36,380 nt of DNA from Anaerozeibacter sp031551775 (GTDB lineage: Bacteria; Bacillota; Clostridia; Christensenellales; Aristaeellaceae): NCBI GenBank assembly GCA_031551775.1, contig JAVBND010000033.1:1-36380 (forward strand). The letters run 5' to 3'. Numbering within the stretch: position 1 is the first letter of the stretch; every line of letters begins with the position of its first letter. This document shows, in pieces, positions 15,057 to 23,300 of the stretch. The translations under genes were made by a program, and so were the position numbers. Below the pieces are notes generated by a model. It searched no databases and had not been told where the DNA came from. It was given only the letters and a program-made list of their open reading frames with translations.

Positions 15057-15364
15057 TAGCCGGTGATGGAAGCGATTTCCACCTTTGTATACGGCTGACG
15101 ATGGCCCTGCTTCTTACGGACATTCTTCTTCGCCTTATACTTGTAGACGATGATCTTCTCGCCCTTGACTTGACCCAGCACCTTGCCGGTCACCTTCGCG
15201 CCCTGGACGGTCGGCTGCCCGACCTGGCAGGAATCGTCCTTGCCCAGCAGCAATACGTCAAAATTGACGCTCGCGCCCTCCTGCTCGTTCAGCTTTTCTA
15301 CGTAGATTACGTCGCCCTGCTGTACACGGTACTGCTTGCCACCAGTCTGAATGACTGCGTACAC
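15056..15364 (-). CDS. rplU: Ribosomal protein L21
   Basis: 102 residues, the family length. Large-subunit protein bound to 23S rRNA. The start is a GTG giving MYAVIQTGGKQYRVQQGD; AAGGAGG lies eight bases in front. The end KNVRKKQGHRQPYTKVEIASITG holds the conserved RKxxGHRQxxT motif. An out-of-frame ATG (ATGCGTG) just before the GTG should be ignored. It is first of rplU-prp-rpmA and follows a consensus promoter. Confidence 0.96.
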   Translation of the reverse strand: MYAVIQTGGKQYRVQQGDVIYVEKLNEQEGASVNFDVLLLGKDDSCQVGQPTVQGAKVTGKVLGQVKGEKIIVYKYKAKKNVRKKQGHRQPYTKVEIASITG

Positions 15365-15445
15365 GCATAGCACCTCCTTATTGAATACTCGCCGAGACTG
15401 AGGCCATGTTCGCACATGTTAACGAGCCCCTCTCGAGCGGCTTAC
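15365..15445 (-). ncRNA. Possible L21 leader (5' UTR of rplU)
   Basis: The roughly 80-nt leader between the -10 box and rplU contains complementary pieces such as GGGGCTCG and CTCGGCGAG and the phrase AACATGGCCT, which recalls the L21 leader found before rplU in Bacillota. I could not fold it or match it to the model, so this is tentative. Confidence 0.4.
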
Positions 15446-15451
15446 CGACCA

Positions 15452-15480
15452 ATTATAGATGAATGCACAGCCATTGTCAA
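15452..15480 (-). promoter_or_regulatory. Consensus promoter of rplU-prp-rpmA
   Basis: On the minus strand TTGACA (15475-15480) and TATAAT (15452-15457), both perfect, with 17 bp spacing, as expected for a ribosomal-protein operon. Confidence 0.9.
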
Positions 15481-15562
15481 TCACAACTTTCGTTAAGCAT
15501 CTATGCGCCTGTCAAATTTTTGAGGCAATGCCGTGGCAATCAAAGGAAAAGAAGGAAAGGGC

Positions 15563-15591
15563 TTGATTTTTCCTGATAAATGTAATATAAT
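15563..15591 (+). promoter_or_regulatory. Promoter of the Big2/NlpC-P60-like gene pair
   Basis: TTGATT (15563-15568) and TATAAT (15586-15591), spacing 17, about 70 bp before the first ATG. No other promoter is seen in the 35 bp between the two genes. Confidence 0.7.
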
Positions 15592-15661
15592 TGCAATACT
15601 TAGTCACCATCGGGTCACAATTTGACGATGCGCGTAAGATGTAGTGGGGGGAGGGTGGCCG

Positions 15662-17245
15662 ATGAAGAAGCGGTGGCTGTGCTGTTTGGCTCTTCTACTG
15701 GCGTTGGCCTGCATGGTCCAGGCTGTGCCGGCGGGCGCTTTGGCCGCGCTCTTCTTGTCTGAAAAAGAGTTGACGCTATCATCTGGCGAGCGCGAGTCGC
15801 TTTCTGCCAACCAGCGCGTGAGCTGGACATCGGAGGATGCGCGGATTGCGAGCGTGACGCCGGACGGCGAGGTGACGGCGCACAAAAACGGTTCCGTGAT
15901 GATTGTGGCCAAGACGCCGCACGGCCAAAGGAAGGCGGTTCGCGTTGAGGTCAAGGGGACGGTCAAGCCCAGGCGCATTGAGATCGGGGAAGCCGGGCCA
16001 AAGCTTGCGCTTGGCGAGACGCTCGGGTTGAGCGCATCGATCTGGCCGACGGAGGCCAGCCAAAAGATCCTCTGGTCAAGTTCCAACAAAAAGATTGCAA
16101 GCGTGAGCGCAGCCGGCGTGGTGACGCCCCGCAAGGAAGGCAAGGTGCGCATCATTGCGCGCGCCAAGGCCAAGACTTCGGTTCGCGCTACGCTGACGCT
16201 TGCGATCTATGATCCCTTCAAACCGACCAGCCTGACGCTTGATCCAAAGACCAGCTTCCTTGAGGTGGGTGAGCGTCAGGCGCTGTCGGTCGAGATCCTG
16301 CCGCAAACGGCGGACAGGGCGCTGACCTGGGCGAGCAGCCGCGCGGATGTTGCGGCGGTGGATGAAAACGGGCATGTCGTGGCGCTGTCTCCGGGCCGCG
16401 CCGTGATCACAGCGACGAGCGCGCGCGGCAAGCTCCGGGCCGAGGCGCAAATCTCCGTCCTAAACGACGAACGCGTGACCGAGATCCCCGCGCGTACGAC
16501 CGCGCAAGTGACGTCCGCGGTCAAGGCCAATATCGCGAAAATCGACGCGGTGTACGAAAGCGCCCTTGACGAAATGGACCGCCTTGTGGCCAAGGGCGAA
16601 ATGGGCGAAAGCGATTATGCCAAGCGCAAGAAGATCCTCATCAACGGCTTTTCCATGTACCGCTTCCCGTGGTATACCCAGACCCGCGTTGACTACTGGA
16701 ACAGCTCGTACAATGGCGCGAAGGACTACTTGAAGGGCCGCGTGTACTACGGCTTGCCCTACATCCAGACCGGCAAGGACAACAAGTACACCAACCGCCG
16801 CTACAACGTGGCCAAGGCGGTTTCGAGCGGCTACTACGCGCGCGGTTCGGGCGGGATCTATCGCATGACCGCCAAGCGCATGGGCGCAAGGTACGTGGGC
16901 AACGATTGCTCATCCTTCCTCGCCATGGCGACCTTCCTCGGCAACGGCTACACCTTGAACAGCTCAATTTGCTACATGGTGACAAGCGAGCTTGCCAAGA
17001 CGGCGTCCTTTAACACCATCGGTTACGATGGCCTCCGCCCCGGCGACATGCTGGTCAAAAGCGGCGTGCATACGGTGATGTTCCTGTACTATACCAACCA
17101 AGAAAAGACCCGCATGATGATTCTGGAGCAAGGCGGCGGCGATTCGAGCGACATGCACAACACGGTAACCGTTTCGCTCGTCAACCGCTCGAGCTATTCG
17201 GGCAGCTATATCGCGCGGCGCGCGAGTTTTCTCAAAAAGACCTGA
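15662..17245 (+). CDS. Secreted Big2 (Ig-like) protein with NlpC/P60-like cysteine peptidase domain, paralogue 1
   Basis: 527 residues. A Sec signal (MKKRWLCCLALLLALACM... to about AGALA) is followed by three bacterial Ig-like Big2 modules, each with the phrase W-(T/S)S-x-(D/N/R)-xx-(I/V)A-(S/A)V and a later G-x-V-T/V (about 30-280). A helical linker (VKANIAKIDAVYESALDEMDR) leads to the C-terminal domain. There GNDCSSFLAMA has the likely nucleophile cysteine and SGVHTVMFLYY the histidine, with LEQGGG after, the order of NlpC/P60 peptidases that cut peptidoglycan stem peptides. It probably works at the cell wall. The start at 15662 (MKKRW) follows GGGGGGAGGGTGG. A paralogue follows 35 bp later in the same transcript. 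Confidence 0.85.
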   Translation: MKKRWLCCLALLLALACMVQAVPAGALAALFLSEKELTLSSGERESLSANQRVSWTSEDARIASVTPDGEVTAHKNGSVMIVAKTPHGQRKAVRVEVKGTVKPRRIEIGEAGPKLALGETLGLSASIWPTEASQKILWSSSNKKIASVSAAGVVTPRKEGKVRIIARAKAKTSVRATLTLAIYDPFKPTSLTLDPKTSFLEVGERQALSVEILPQTADRALTWASSRADVAAVDENGHVVALSPGRAVITATSARGKLRAEAQISVLNDERVTEIPARTTAQVTSAVKANIAKIDAVYESALDEMDRLVAKGEMGESDYAKRKKILINGFSMYRFPWYTQTRVDYWNSSYNGAKDYLKGRVYYGLPYIQTGKDNKYTNRRYNVAKAVSSGYYARGSGGIYRMTAKRMGARYVGNDCSSFLAMATFLGNGYTLNSSICYMVTSELAKTASFNTIGYDGLRPGDMLVKSGVHTVMFLYYTNQEKTRMMILEQGGGDSSDMHNTVTVSLVNRSSYSGSYIARRASFLKKT

Positions 17246-17280
17246 CGCACAACCCTGCGTAACCAAAGGAGATGAGGGAA

Positions 17281-19068
17281 ATGCACAAAAAGATTTGGCG
17301 GACGCTGGCGCTCGCGCTGATCCTGGCGTTGGCGATTGAGGGCACAACGGCTCTGGCCGCTTTCGCGGTCAAAATGAGCAAGAAGACTGCGGTCATTGAC
17401 TTGGCTGAGGAGAACACCCTGACGCTGACCACGAACGCTCCGGCCAGTCTGAAGGACGACCTGCAGTGGAAGAGCAAGAAGACGTCCATTGCCACGGTGT
17501 CGGGCGGCGTCGTGACCGCGAAAAAAGTGGGCAAAGTTCAAATCGGCGTGCGCGCCAAGGGCGGCGCGTGGTCGGTATGCACGGTGACGGTCAAAGACTC
17601 CCGCGCGCCCAAGCAGGTGCTCCTGTCGGTGCCCAAGGCTTCGCTTTCGGTCGGGGAGACGCTTGAACTCAAGGCATCGGTGCTGCCCTCTACGACGTCC
17701 CAGGCGGTCAAGTGGCAGACGAGCAAGTCGTCGGTGGTTCGCGTATCGACAGAAGGCGTCATCACCGCCGTGAAACCGGGCATCGCGCGCATCAAGGCAA
17801 GTTCCGTGCGCGCGCCCTCGGTATACAAGGTCATCACCGTAACGGTTGAGGAGTCGGTCAAACCCAAGAGCGTGGAACTGACCGGCGCGACGGACGATCT
17901 GGAGGTTGGGGGCAAGCTCACGCTCAAGGCGACCGTATCGCCCGAGGACGCCAATGCCAAGATCAAGTGGACGTCGAGCGACACAACGGTTGCGACGGTG
18001 TCGAGCGCAGGCGTTGTGCTGGCGAAAAAAGTAGGCAAAACCACCATCACCGCGACCAGCGCCGTGGCCAGTACGGTGCGCGCGTCGCGCACAATCAACG
18101 TCGTCGATCCCAATGCCGTCGATTCCGTCTCAATCGAGCAGACCGACCTGTACCTTTATGTGGACAAGGCGACTGCGCTCACGGCCAAGGTGCTTCCGGC
18201 CTCATCGGGGGCAAAAGTGACCTGGTCTTCAAGCGATACCGCGATTGTCGCCGTAACCAGCGACGGCAAGGCGGTGGGACGCAAGGTGGGCGTTGCGACG
18301 ATCACCGCCAAGGCGGGTTCTAAGAGCGACAACATCGAAATCCGCGTGCTGTCAGATGAGCGGGAAACGACGCTCCCGGAAAAATTTGTCGCAAGCGCCG
18401 GCGCCATCAGCGCCAACCACAACAAGATTACCGACATCTACGCCAGCGCGATTGCCGAGCTTGAGGCCAGCCTCGCCAGCAAGAAGATCAGCGCGCGCGA
18501 GCGGGCCAACCGCAAGGAAATTTTGCAGCGGGGCTTCCTGATGTACGACGTGCCATGGGCGAGCGATACGAACGTTCGCTATTGGTCGGGCTCGACCTAC
18601 TATATCGCCGATCGCATTTATTTCGGCATGCCCTACACCCAAACCCGGCGCACGTTCAACCTTGAAAAGTGGCTCTCAAGCGTCACCGCCGTCAAGCGCG
18701 ACGGATACTACCAGATCAGCAACATGCCAAACACCAGTTACGCCGGAAACGATTGCTCCTCGTATGTGTCCATGTGCCAGTTTGGCTACAACAGCGCAAG
18801 TTCCTACCTGAACTCGACCGCGATGTACTCCTCGACCAATTACACGACCGTCGCGGACGGCTTTAGCAAGCTCATACCGGGCGATATATTGGTCAAGAAC
18901 GGCCACGTGGCGATGTTCCTGTACTACGTCAACGCGGACCGCATCATGGTGATCGAGCAGGGCGGCGGCTCAGAACCCAATACCACTGCCTGCGCGATCA
19001 AGTCAATCTCCGGCATCTACCGCGCGCAGGGATACCGTGTGCGGCGCAAGGTGGGCATAGGTTCGTAA
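17281..19068 (+). CDS. Secreted Big2 (Ig-like) protein with NlpC/P60-like cysteine peptidase domain, paralogue 2
   Basis: 595 residues, same architecture as its upstream neighbour but with four Big2 modules instead of three. Signal peptide MHKKIWRTLALALILALAIEG; modules contain WKSKKTSIATV, WQTSKSSVVRV, WTSSDTTVATV and WSSSDTAIVAV. The same helical linker (SANHNKITDIYASAIAELEA) is followed by RKEILQRGFLMYDVPW and the C-terminal domain with AGNDCSSYVSM (cysteine), NGHVAMFLYY (histidine) and IEQGGGS. Duplication plus module gain is the simplest history. The ATG at 17281 is preferred over one nine bases upstream, which touches the AAAGGAG ribosome site. A hairpin terminator follows. Confidence 0.85.
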   Translation: MHKKIWRTLALALILALAIEGTTALAAFAVKMSKKTAVIDLAEENTLTLTTNAPASLKDDLQWKSKKTSIATVSGGVVTAKKVGKVQIGVRAKGGAWSVCTVTVKDSRAPKQVLLSVPKASLSVGETLELKASVLPSTTSQAVKWQTSKSSVVRVSTEGVITAVKPGIARIKASSVRAPSVYKVITVTVEESVKPKSVELTGATDDLEVGGKLTLKATVSPEDANAKIKWTSSDTTVATVSSAGVVLAKKVGKTTITATSAVASTVRASRTINVVDPNAVDSVSIEQTDLYLYVDKATALTAKVLPASSGAKVTWSSSDTAIVAVTSDGKAVGRKVGVATITAKAGSKSDNIEIRVLSDERETTLPEKFVASAGAISANHNKITDIYASAIAELEASLASKKISARERANRKEILQRGFLMYDVPWASDTNVRYWSGSTYYIADRIYFGMPYTQTRRTFNLEKWLSSVTAVKRDGYYQISNMPNTSYAGNDCSSYVSMCQFGYNSASSYLNSTAMYSSTNYTTVADGFSKLIPGDILVKNGHVAMFLYYVNADRIMVIEQGGGSEPNTTACAIKSISGIYRAQGYRVRRKVGIGS

Positions 19069-19090
19069 TCCCCAAAAGCTGCAGGGCAGA

Positions 19091-19130
19091 AAACAGCCGC
19101 TTCGCGTTTTATCCGCGGGGCGGCTTGTTT
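19091..19130 (+). terminator. Terminator after the Big2 pair
   Basis: AACAGCCGC...GCGGCTTGTT stem with an inner CGCG/CGCG pairing and the T-rich end TTGTTTG. It lies just before the murI promoter. Confidence 0.6.
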
Positions 19131-19141
19131 GATGGGGGCAT

Positions 19142-19169
19142 TTGACAAACGCCAACCAAAGCGTATAAT
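19142..19169 (+). promoter_or_regulatory. Promoter of murI
   Basis: Perfect TTGACA (19142-19147) and perfect TATAAT (19164-19169), spacing 16 bp, 33 bp before the ATG. Confidence 0.85.
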
Positions 19170-19202
19170 GAAGAAGATGATTTCGCCAAGGAGGCGCTTA
19201 AC

Positions 19203-19964
19203 ATGGACAACCGGCCCGTGGGCGTTTTTGATTCAGGCGTGGGCGGCACGTGTGTGCTCAGGACGCTGACGGAAGTGTTGCCGCTTGAGAAATACATCTA
19301 CTACGGCGATACGAAAAACGCGCCTTACGGAGACCGGCCGGAGGCGCAGATCAGAAGCCTCGTGCTCGCGGTCGCGGACCATTTGGTTCAGCAAGGCGTC
19401 AAGGCGCTTGTGATTGCCTGCAATACCGCGACCTCCGCGGCGGCTGAGGCGCTGCGCGCACGGCTCACAATTCCGGTGGTGGGCATGGAACCCGCGCTCA
19501 AGCCGGCCTCGCTTGAGCACAAGAAGGGAACCGTCCTGGTCATGGCGACCAGCGCTACGCTCAGGCAGCAAAAGTTTCAATCGCTCATGCAGCGTTATGG
19601 CGAGGGCGCGAGGCTCCTTCCGTGTCCGGGGCTGATGGAATTTGCCGAACGGGGCGAGGTGGACGGACCTGCGCTTGACCTTTATCTCGAGGAGAAATTT
19701 GCGCCCTATCGCGGGGAGGCCATCGATGCGGTGGTGCTCGGCTGCACGCACTATGTGTTTTTGAAAAAGGCGATCCAAAGGCAGGCGCCCGGCGCTTTGC
19801 TCTTTGACGGCAACCTGGGAACCGCCAGGCGGCTTGAAAGCTTGCTCAAAAAAGCGGACGCGCTGGGGGAGGGGCCCGGGGAATTGTCCTTCGAATCCTC
19901 CGATCCGGCTTCGATTCCTGTGATAATTGACATGTTTGGGCTGTCAAGTGAAAAAAATAAGTAA
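19203..19964 (+). CDS. murI: Glutamate racemase
   Basis: 253 residues. Converts L- to D-glutamate for peptidoglycan. The two-cysteine active site is complete: FDSGVGG (aspartate 10, serine 11), ACNTAT (cysteine 73) and LGCTHY (cysteine 181, histidine 183), with YYGDTKNAPYG early on. GGAGG lies before the ATG. It has its own promoter and ends inside a terminator, so it is a single-gene transcript. Confidence 0.96.
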   Translation: MDNRPVGVFDSGVGGTCVLRTLTEVLPLEKYIYYGDTKNAPYGDRPEAQIRSLVLAVADHLVQQGVKALVIACNTATSAAAEALRARLTIPVVGMEPALKPASLEHKKGTVLVMATSATLRQQKFQSLMQRYGEGARLLPCPGLMEFAERGEVDGPALDLYLEEKFAPYRGEAIDAVVLGCTHYVFLKKAIQRQAPGALLFDGNLGTARRLESLLKKADALGEGPGELSFESSDPASIPVIIDMFGLSSEKNK

Positions 19965-19989
19965 AAAGCCCTTTTCAAGGGCGCTTATT
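19956..19989. terminator. Terminator overlapping the end of murI
   Basis: Inner stem GCCCTT/AAGGGC (19968-19982) and outer AATAAG/CTTATT (19956-19961, 19984-19989), with A-rich and T-rich flanks. The stop codon of murI lies within it. Confidence 0.7.
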
Positions 19990-20078
19990 TCTGATAGAAT
20001 ATACGCTAGTGATTTGCGCGCAGAACTTGCCTATTGAGCGACATGCGCGGTCAATTTGATGAACAGGGGGAACACTCA

Positions 20079-22160
20079 ATGAAGGACTACCGTACAGGCA
20101 ACATTCGCAACATTGCCGTCGTCGGCCATGGCGGAGAAGGCAAAACCACGCTGGTCGAGGCATTGCTCTTTGCGACTGGCACAATCGACCGCCAGGGCCG
20201 TGTGGAAGACGGTTCGACCACCACCGATTACGATCCGGAAGAAGTGCGCCGCGGGATATCGATTTCCGCTTCCATGGCGCCGCTCGAATATAAGGACGTA
20301 AAAATCAACTTCATCGATGTGCCCGGCTTCTTTGATTTCGCGGGCGAAATGATGGGCCCGCTGGAAGTCGCTGAGGGCGCGATCATCACCGTGGGCGCGG
20401 TTTCCGGCCTCAATGTGGGTGCGGAAAAGGCGTGGGCGCAGTGCAACAAATCAAGTACGGCGCGCATGATCGTCATCAACCAAATGGACCGCGAGAACGC
20501 CAATTTCGAAAAGGCGCTTAAGACCATCACCGACAAGTACGGCACCCACATCGCGCCCATCGAACTGCCGATCATTGAAGGCGGAGCGTTCAAGGGCGTC
20601 GTCTGCGTGCTTGAAAACAAGGCGTTCATCGGCGAAGGCAAGGCCGTGAAGGAAGTGGAAATCCCCTCGTCCATGGCGCAGGAAGTGGAAGCCGCGCGCG
20701 AAGCCATCATGGAAGCCGCCGCGGGCGCCGATGAGGAACTGATGGAGAAGTTCTTCGAGACCATGGAACTTTCCCCGGAAGATACCATGAAGGGCCTTCG
20801 CAAGGGCATCGCGGAGGGCAGCGTGGTGCCGGTCGTGTGCTGCTCATCGCTTACGCGCGTGGGCCTCACGAAGCTCCTTGACAACATCATCGACCTGATG
20901 CCCTCGCCCGAAGGCCGCGTGATCAAGGGCATCAACCCGAAGAACGACGAAGAAGTTGACCGCGTGTGCGACGAAAAAGCGCCGTTCTCCGCGCGCGTGT
21001 TCAAGACCCTGGCCGACCCGTATGTCGGAAAGCTGTCCCTGCTCAAGGTCATGAGCGGCGTCCTGACGGGCGAAACGCAGCTTTACAACGTCAACGCGGA
21101 GAAGGTTGAAAAAGCGGGCACCATCTACATTCAGCGCGGCAAGAAGCAGGTCACCACGACCAAGGTCGTCGCGGGCGACATCTGCGCCCTGGCCAAGCTC
21201 CAATCGGTTGCCACCGGCAACACGCTGTGCGATCAAAACAACCCCGTGCGCTTTGCCGAAATCGCGTTTCCGCAGCCCTGCATTTCCATGGCGGTGTTCG
21301 CCAAGAAGGCAGGCGAAGAAGATAAGGTGTTCTCCGGCCTCTCCCGCCTGATGGAGGAGGATCCGACCATCCGCATCTCAAAGGACCCGTCCACCACCGA
21401 GACCATTTTGTCCGGCTTGGGCGAGTTGCACATCGAAGTCATCTCCAAGAAGCTGGCCGCGAAGTTCGGCGCGGAATGCCTGCTTCAGGATCCGAAGATT
21501 CCCTACCGCGAGACCATCCGCAAGAAGCTCGACTGCGAAGGCCGTCACAAGAAGCAGACAGGCGGCCACGGCCAGTTCGGCCACGTCGTCATCGAGTTCC
21601 GCCCCAACGACGATTCAACCAACACCGACTTTATCTTTGAAGACGCGGTCGTCGGCGGCGTCGTGCCGCGCAACTTCATCCCCGCGGTCGAGAAGGGCCT
21701 GAGGGAGAACCTGGGCAAGGGCGTGCTGGCGGGCTACCCGGTGGTGGGGCTCACCGCCAAGCTGCACTTCGGCTCCTACCATCCGGTCGATTCGTCGGAA
21801 ATGGCGTTCAAGACGGCCGCGCGCTTGGCGTTCAAGAAGTTGGTCGATGCGGGCCCCGCGCTGCTTGAGCCGATCTACCATGTGGAAGTGAAGGTGCCCG
21901 ACGAGTACATGGGCGACGTCATCGGTGATATGAACAAGCGCCGCGGCAGGATCCTCGGCATGGAGCAGGTGGATGGCGAACAGCTCGTCATCGCGGAAGT
22001 ACCGCAGGCGGAGATGTTCAAGTACGCGACGGACCTGCGCAGCATGACGCAGGCGCGCGGCTCGTTCACAATGCGCTTTGAGCGGTATGAGGAAGTGCCC
22101 GCGGGCGACGCGAAGAAGATCATCGAAAACGCCAAGAAGGAAGAGGAAGAAGAGGAATAA
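20079..22160 (+). CDS. Elongation factor G-like translational GTPase (EF-G2 type)
   Basis: 693 residues with all EF-G domains. G1 is GHGGEGKTT (16-24) instead of the canonical A-H-I-D-A-G-K-T-T, G3 is DVPGFFDF, and G4 is NQMDREN. Domain IV has QTGGHGQFGHVVIE, and domain V ends with RGRILGMEQVDGEQ and SMTQARGSFTMRFERYEEVP. The altered G1 and the short GRVEDGSTTTDYDPEE switch mark the EF-G-like branch found as a second copy in many Bacillota, so the main fusA is expected elsewhere in the genome. Whether this one moves ribosomes, recycles them or has a stress role is not known here. The tail is a run of glutamates. The ATG follows AGGGGGAAC. Confidence 0.88.
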   Translation: MKDYRTGNIRNIAVVGHGGEGKTTLVEALLFATGTIDRQGRVEDGSTTTDYDPEEVRRGISISASMAPLEYKDVKINFIDVPGFFDFAGEMMGPLEVAEGAIITVGAVSGLNVGAEKAWAQCNKSSTARMIVINQMDRENANFEKALKTITDKYGTHIAPIELPIIEGGAFKGVVCVLENKAFIGEGKAVKEVEIPSSMAQEVEAAREAIMEAAAGADEELMEKFFETMELSPEDTMKGLRKGIAEGSVVPVVCCSSLTRVGLTKLLDNIIDLMPSPEGRVIKGINPKNDEEVDRVCDEKAPFSARVFKTLADPYVGKLSLLKVMSGVLTGETQLYNVNAEKVEKAGTIYIQRGKKQVTTTKVVAGDICALAKLQSVATGNTLCDQNNPVRFAEIAFPQPCISMAVFAKKAGEEDKVFSGLSRLMEEDPTIRISKDPSTTETILSGLGELHIEVISKKLAAKFGAECLLQDPKIPYRETIRKKLDCEGRHKKQTGGHGQFGHVVIEFRPNDDSTNTDFIFEDAVVGGVVPRNFIPAVEKGLRENLGKGVLAGYPVVGLTAKLHFGSYHPVDSSEMAFKTAARLAFKKLVDAGPALLEPIYHVEVKVPDEYMGDVIGDMNKRRGRILGMEQVDGEQLVIAEVPQAEMFKYATDLRSMTQARGSFTMRFERYEEVPAGDAKKIIENAKKEEEEEE

Positions 22161-22181
22161 TCAAACCGCGATCATTTATGA

Positions 22182-22205
22182 GAAGCTCCCCGCGAGGGGA
22201 GCTTC
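22182..22205 (+). terminator. Terminator after the EF-G-like gene
   Basis: Perfect 10-bp stem GAAGCTCCCC (22182-22191) / GGGGAGCTTC (22196-22205) with GCGA tetraloop and a short T-rich tail. The convergent NYN gene ends 22 bp further on. Confidence 0.8.
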
Positions 22206-22227
22206 TTGACGTATTGATTCGATAATG

Positions 22228-23211
22228 TCAGCAGATCTTAAGCAGCATCGTATGCGCGCCGTCCATCTCAACCACGAGCAGCCCTTCCTTTTCAAGGCGC
22301 TTCATAACATCGCTGAAGCGCTTGAAGCCGATTTGTCGCTCCTCAAAATCAGGATAAGCCGCTTGGATCGCGCCTTTGAGAATGGAGGGGTTGATGCGCT
22401 CAAAGCCGTCCTGCTTGAACGTTGCGAGCTGCTCGGTGAACGCGGGCAGCCAGTTGGACTTGTTGAGCTGAGCCGTGGGCGCGTCCTGACCGGTCAGCGC
22501 AATCTTGACCGACGAGTTCTCAGTCCAGACTTTCAGGTGCCCGGAGAGGGTCGCAAGCTGATTGAGCAGCTTGCCAAATGTGGTAAAGCCATAGCTGCGC
22601 TCGTCAAAATCGGGGCGCAGGCGCATGATGATGTCCTTGAGCTCGCTGGCGTAGAGCATGTCCTCGTCCTGGTCGGCCAGCACGGTTTCGACGAGCGTCG
22701 CCAGTTCCTGAAGATCGCTCGGCGCCTCCTTTTCCTTGCTGGATGGCTTGGGCAGGTTCTTCTTGACGGTGGAAGCCACCGATTCAAGAAAGATGAACTC
22801 GTTGCAGGCTTTGATGAAAATACCCGACGCAACTTCACTGCGCGAAATGCCCAGCACGTGCTTGCCCATCGACTTAAGCTTGCCGACGAGCGGCGTGTAG
22901 TCACTGTCGCCGGAGACGATGCAGAACGAATCGATCAGCGGATTGACGTAGGCTACCTCAAGGGCGTCGATAACCAATTGAATGTCCAGGTTGTTTTTTT
23001 GCGCCTTGCCGTAGCGGATCGACGGAACGACGGAGAAGGTGTTCGACAGCAGGCACTCCTTGAGCTCGGTATACCGGTCGGTATAGCCGTAAACTTTTCC
23101 CAGCAGAATGTCTCCGCGAATCTTCACCTTTTCGATGATGTTGTTGAGCATGGACTCTTTCGCGCCCGCGTTTTCAAGGTCCACAAATACCGCGAATTTT
23201 GACGTGCTCAC
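22228..23211 (-). CDS. NYN domain protein with two OST-HTH/LOTUS domains
   Basis: 327 residues. Residues 1-145 form a NYN (LabA/PIN-like) nuclease fold with the acidic residues in FAVFVDLENAG, IDALEVAY and IVSGDSDYTPLV, which in related proteins hold Mg2+ for RNA cleavage. Two OST-HTH/LOTUS modules follow. The first is DLQELATLVETV...LRPDFDERSYGFTTFGKLL, and the second NPSILKGAIQAAYPDFEERQIGFKRFSDVMKRLEKEGLL. LOTUS modules bind RNA or helicases in eukaryotes; the bacterial role is not settled, and RNA processing or decay is a fair inference. The start is a GTG preceded by GGGGGACACT. It has its own promoter. Confidence 0.88.
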   Translation of the reverse strand: MSTSKFAVFVDLENAGAKESMLNNIIEKVKIRGDILLGKVYGYTDRYTELKECLLSNTFSVVPSIRYGKAQKNNLDIQLVIDALEVAYVNPLIDSFCIVSGDSDYTPLVGKLKSMGKHVLGISRSEVASGIFIKACNEFIFLESVASTVKKNLPKPSSKEKEAPSDLQELATLVETVLADQDEDMLYASELKDIIMRLRPDFDERSYGFTTFGKLLNQLATLSGHLKVWTENSSVKIALTGQDAPTAQLNKSNWLPAFTEQLATFKQDGFERINPSILKGAIQAAYPDFEERQIGFKRFSDVMKRLEKEGLLVVEMDGAHTMLLKIC

Positions 23212-23252
23212 AGTGTCCCCCGTTTCATTTTGGATTTTTCAACATTGCTTTC

Positions 23253-23281
23253 AGTGTAAGCCCATAGCGCAGAATTGTCAA
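23253..23281 (-). promoter_or_regulatory. Promoter of the NYN-LOTUS gene
   Basis: On the minus strand TTGACA (23276-23281) and TACACT (23253-23258), spacing 17, about 40 bp before the GTG. It lies between the DUF2207 gene and the NYN gene. Confidence 0.65.
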
Positions 23282-23300
23282 GGGAAATGCGGCGAAATGC

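Noticed and set aside
15644..15661. Earlier start for the first Big2 protein
   Set aside because: The extra residues (GGGWP) are encoded by the G-rich ribosome site itself, and the signal peptide begins properly at MKKRW.
22225..23202. A 325-codon plus-strand open frame opposite the NYN-LOTUS gene
   Set aside because: The minus strand encodes a full two-domain protein with promoter and ribosome site; the plus frame begins in a terminator region.
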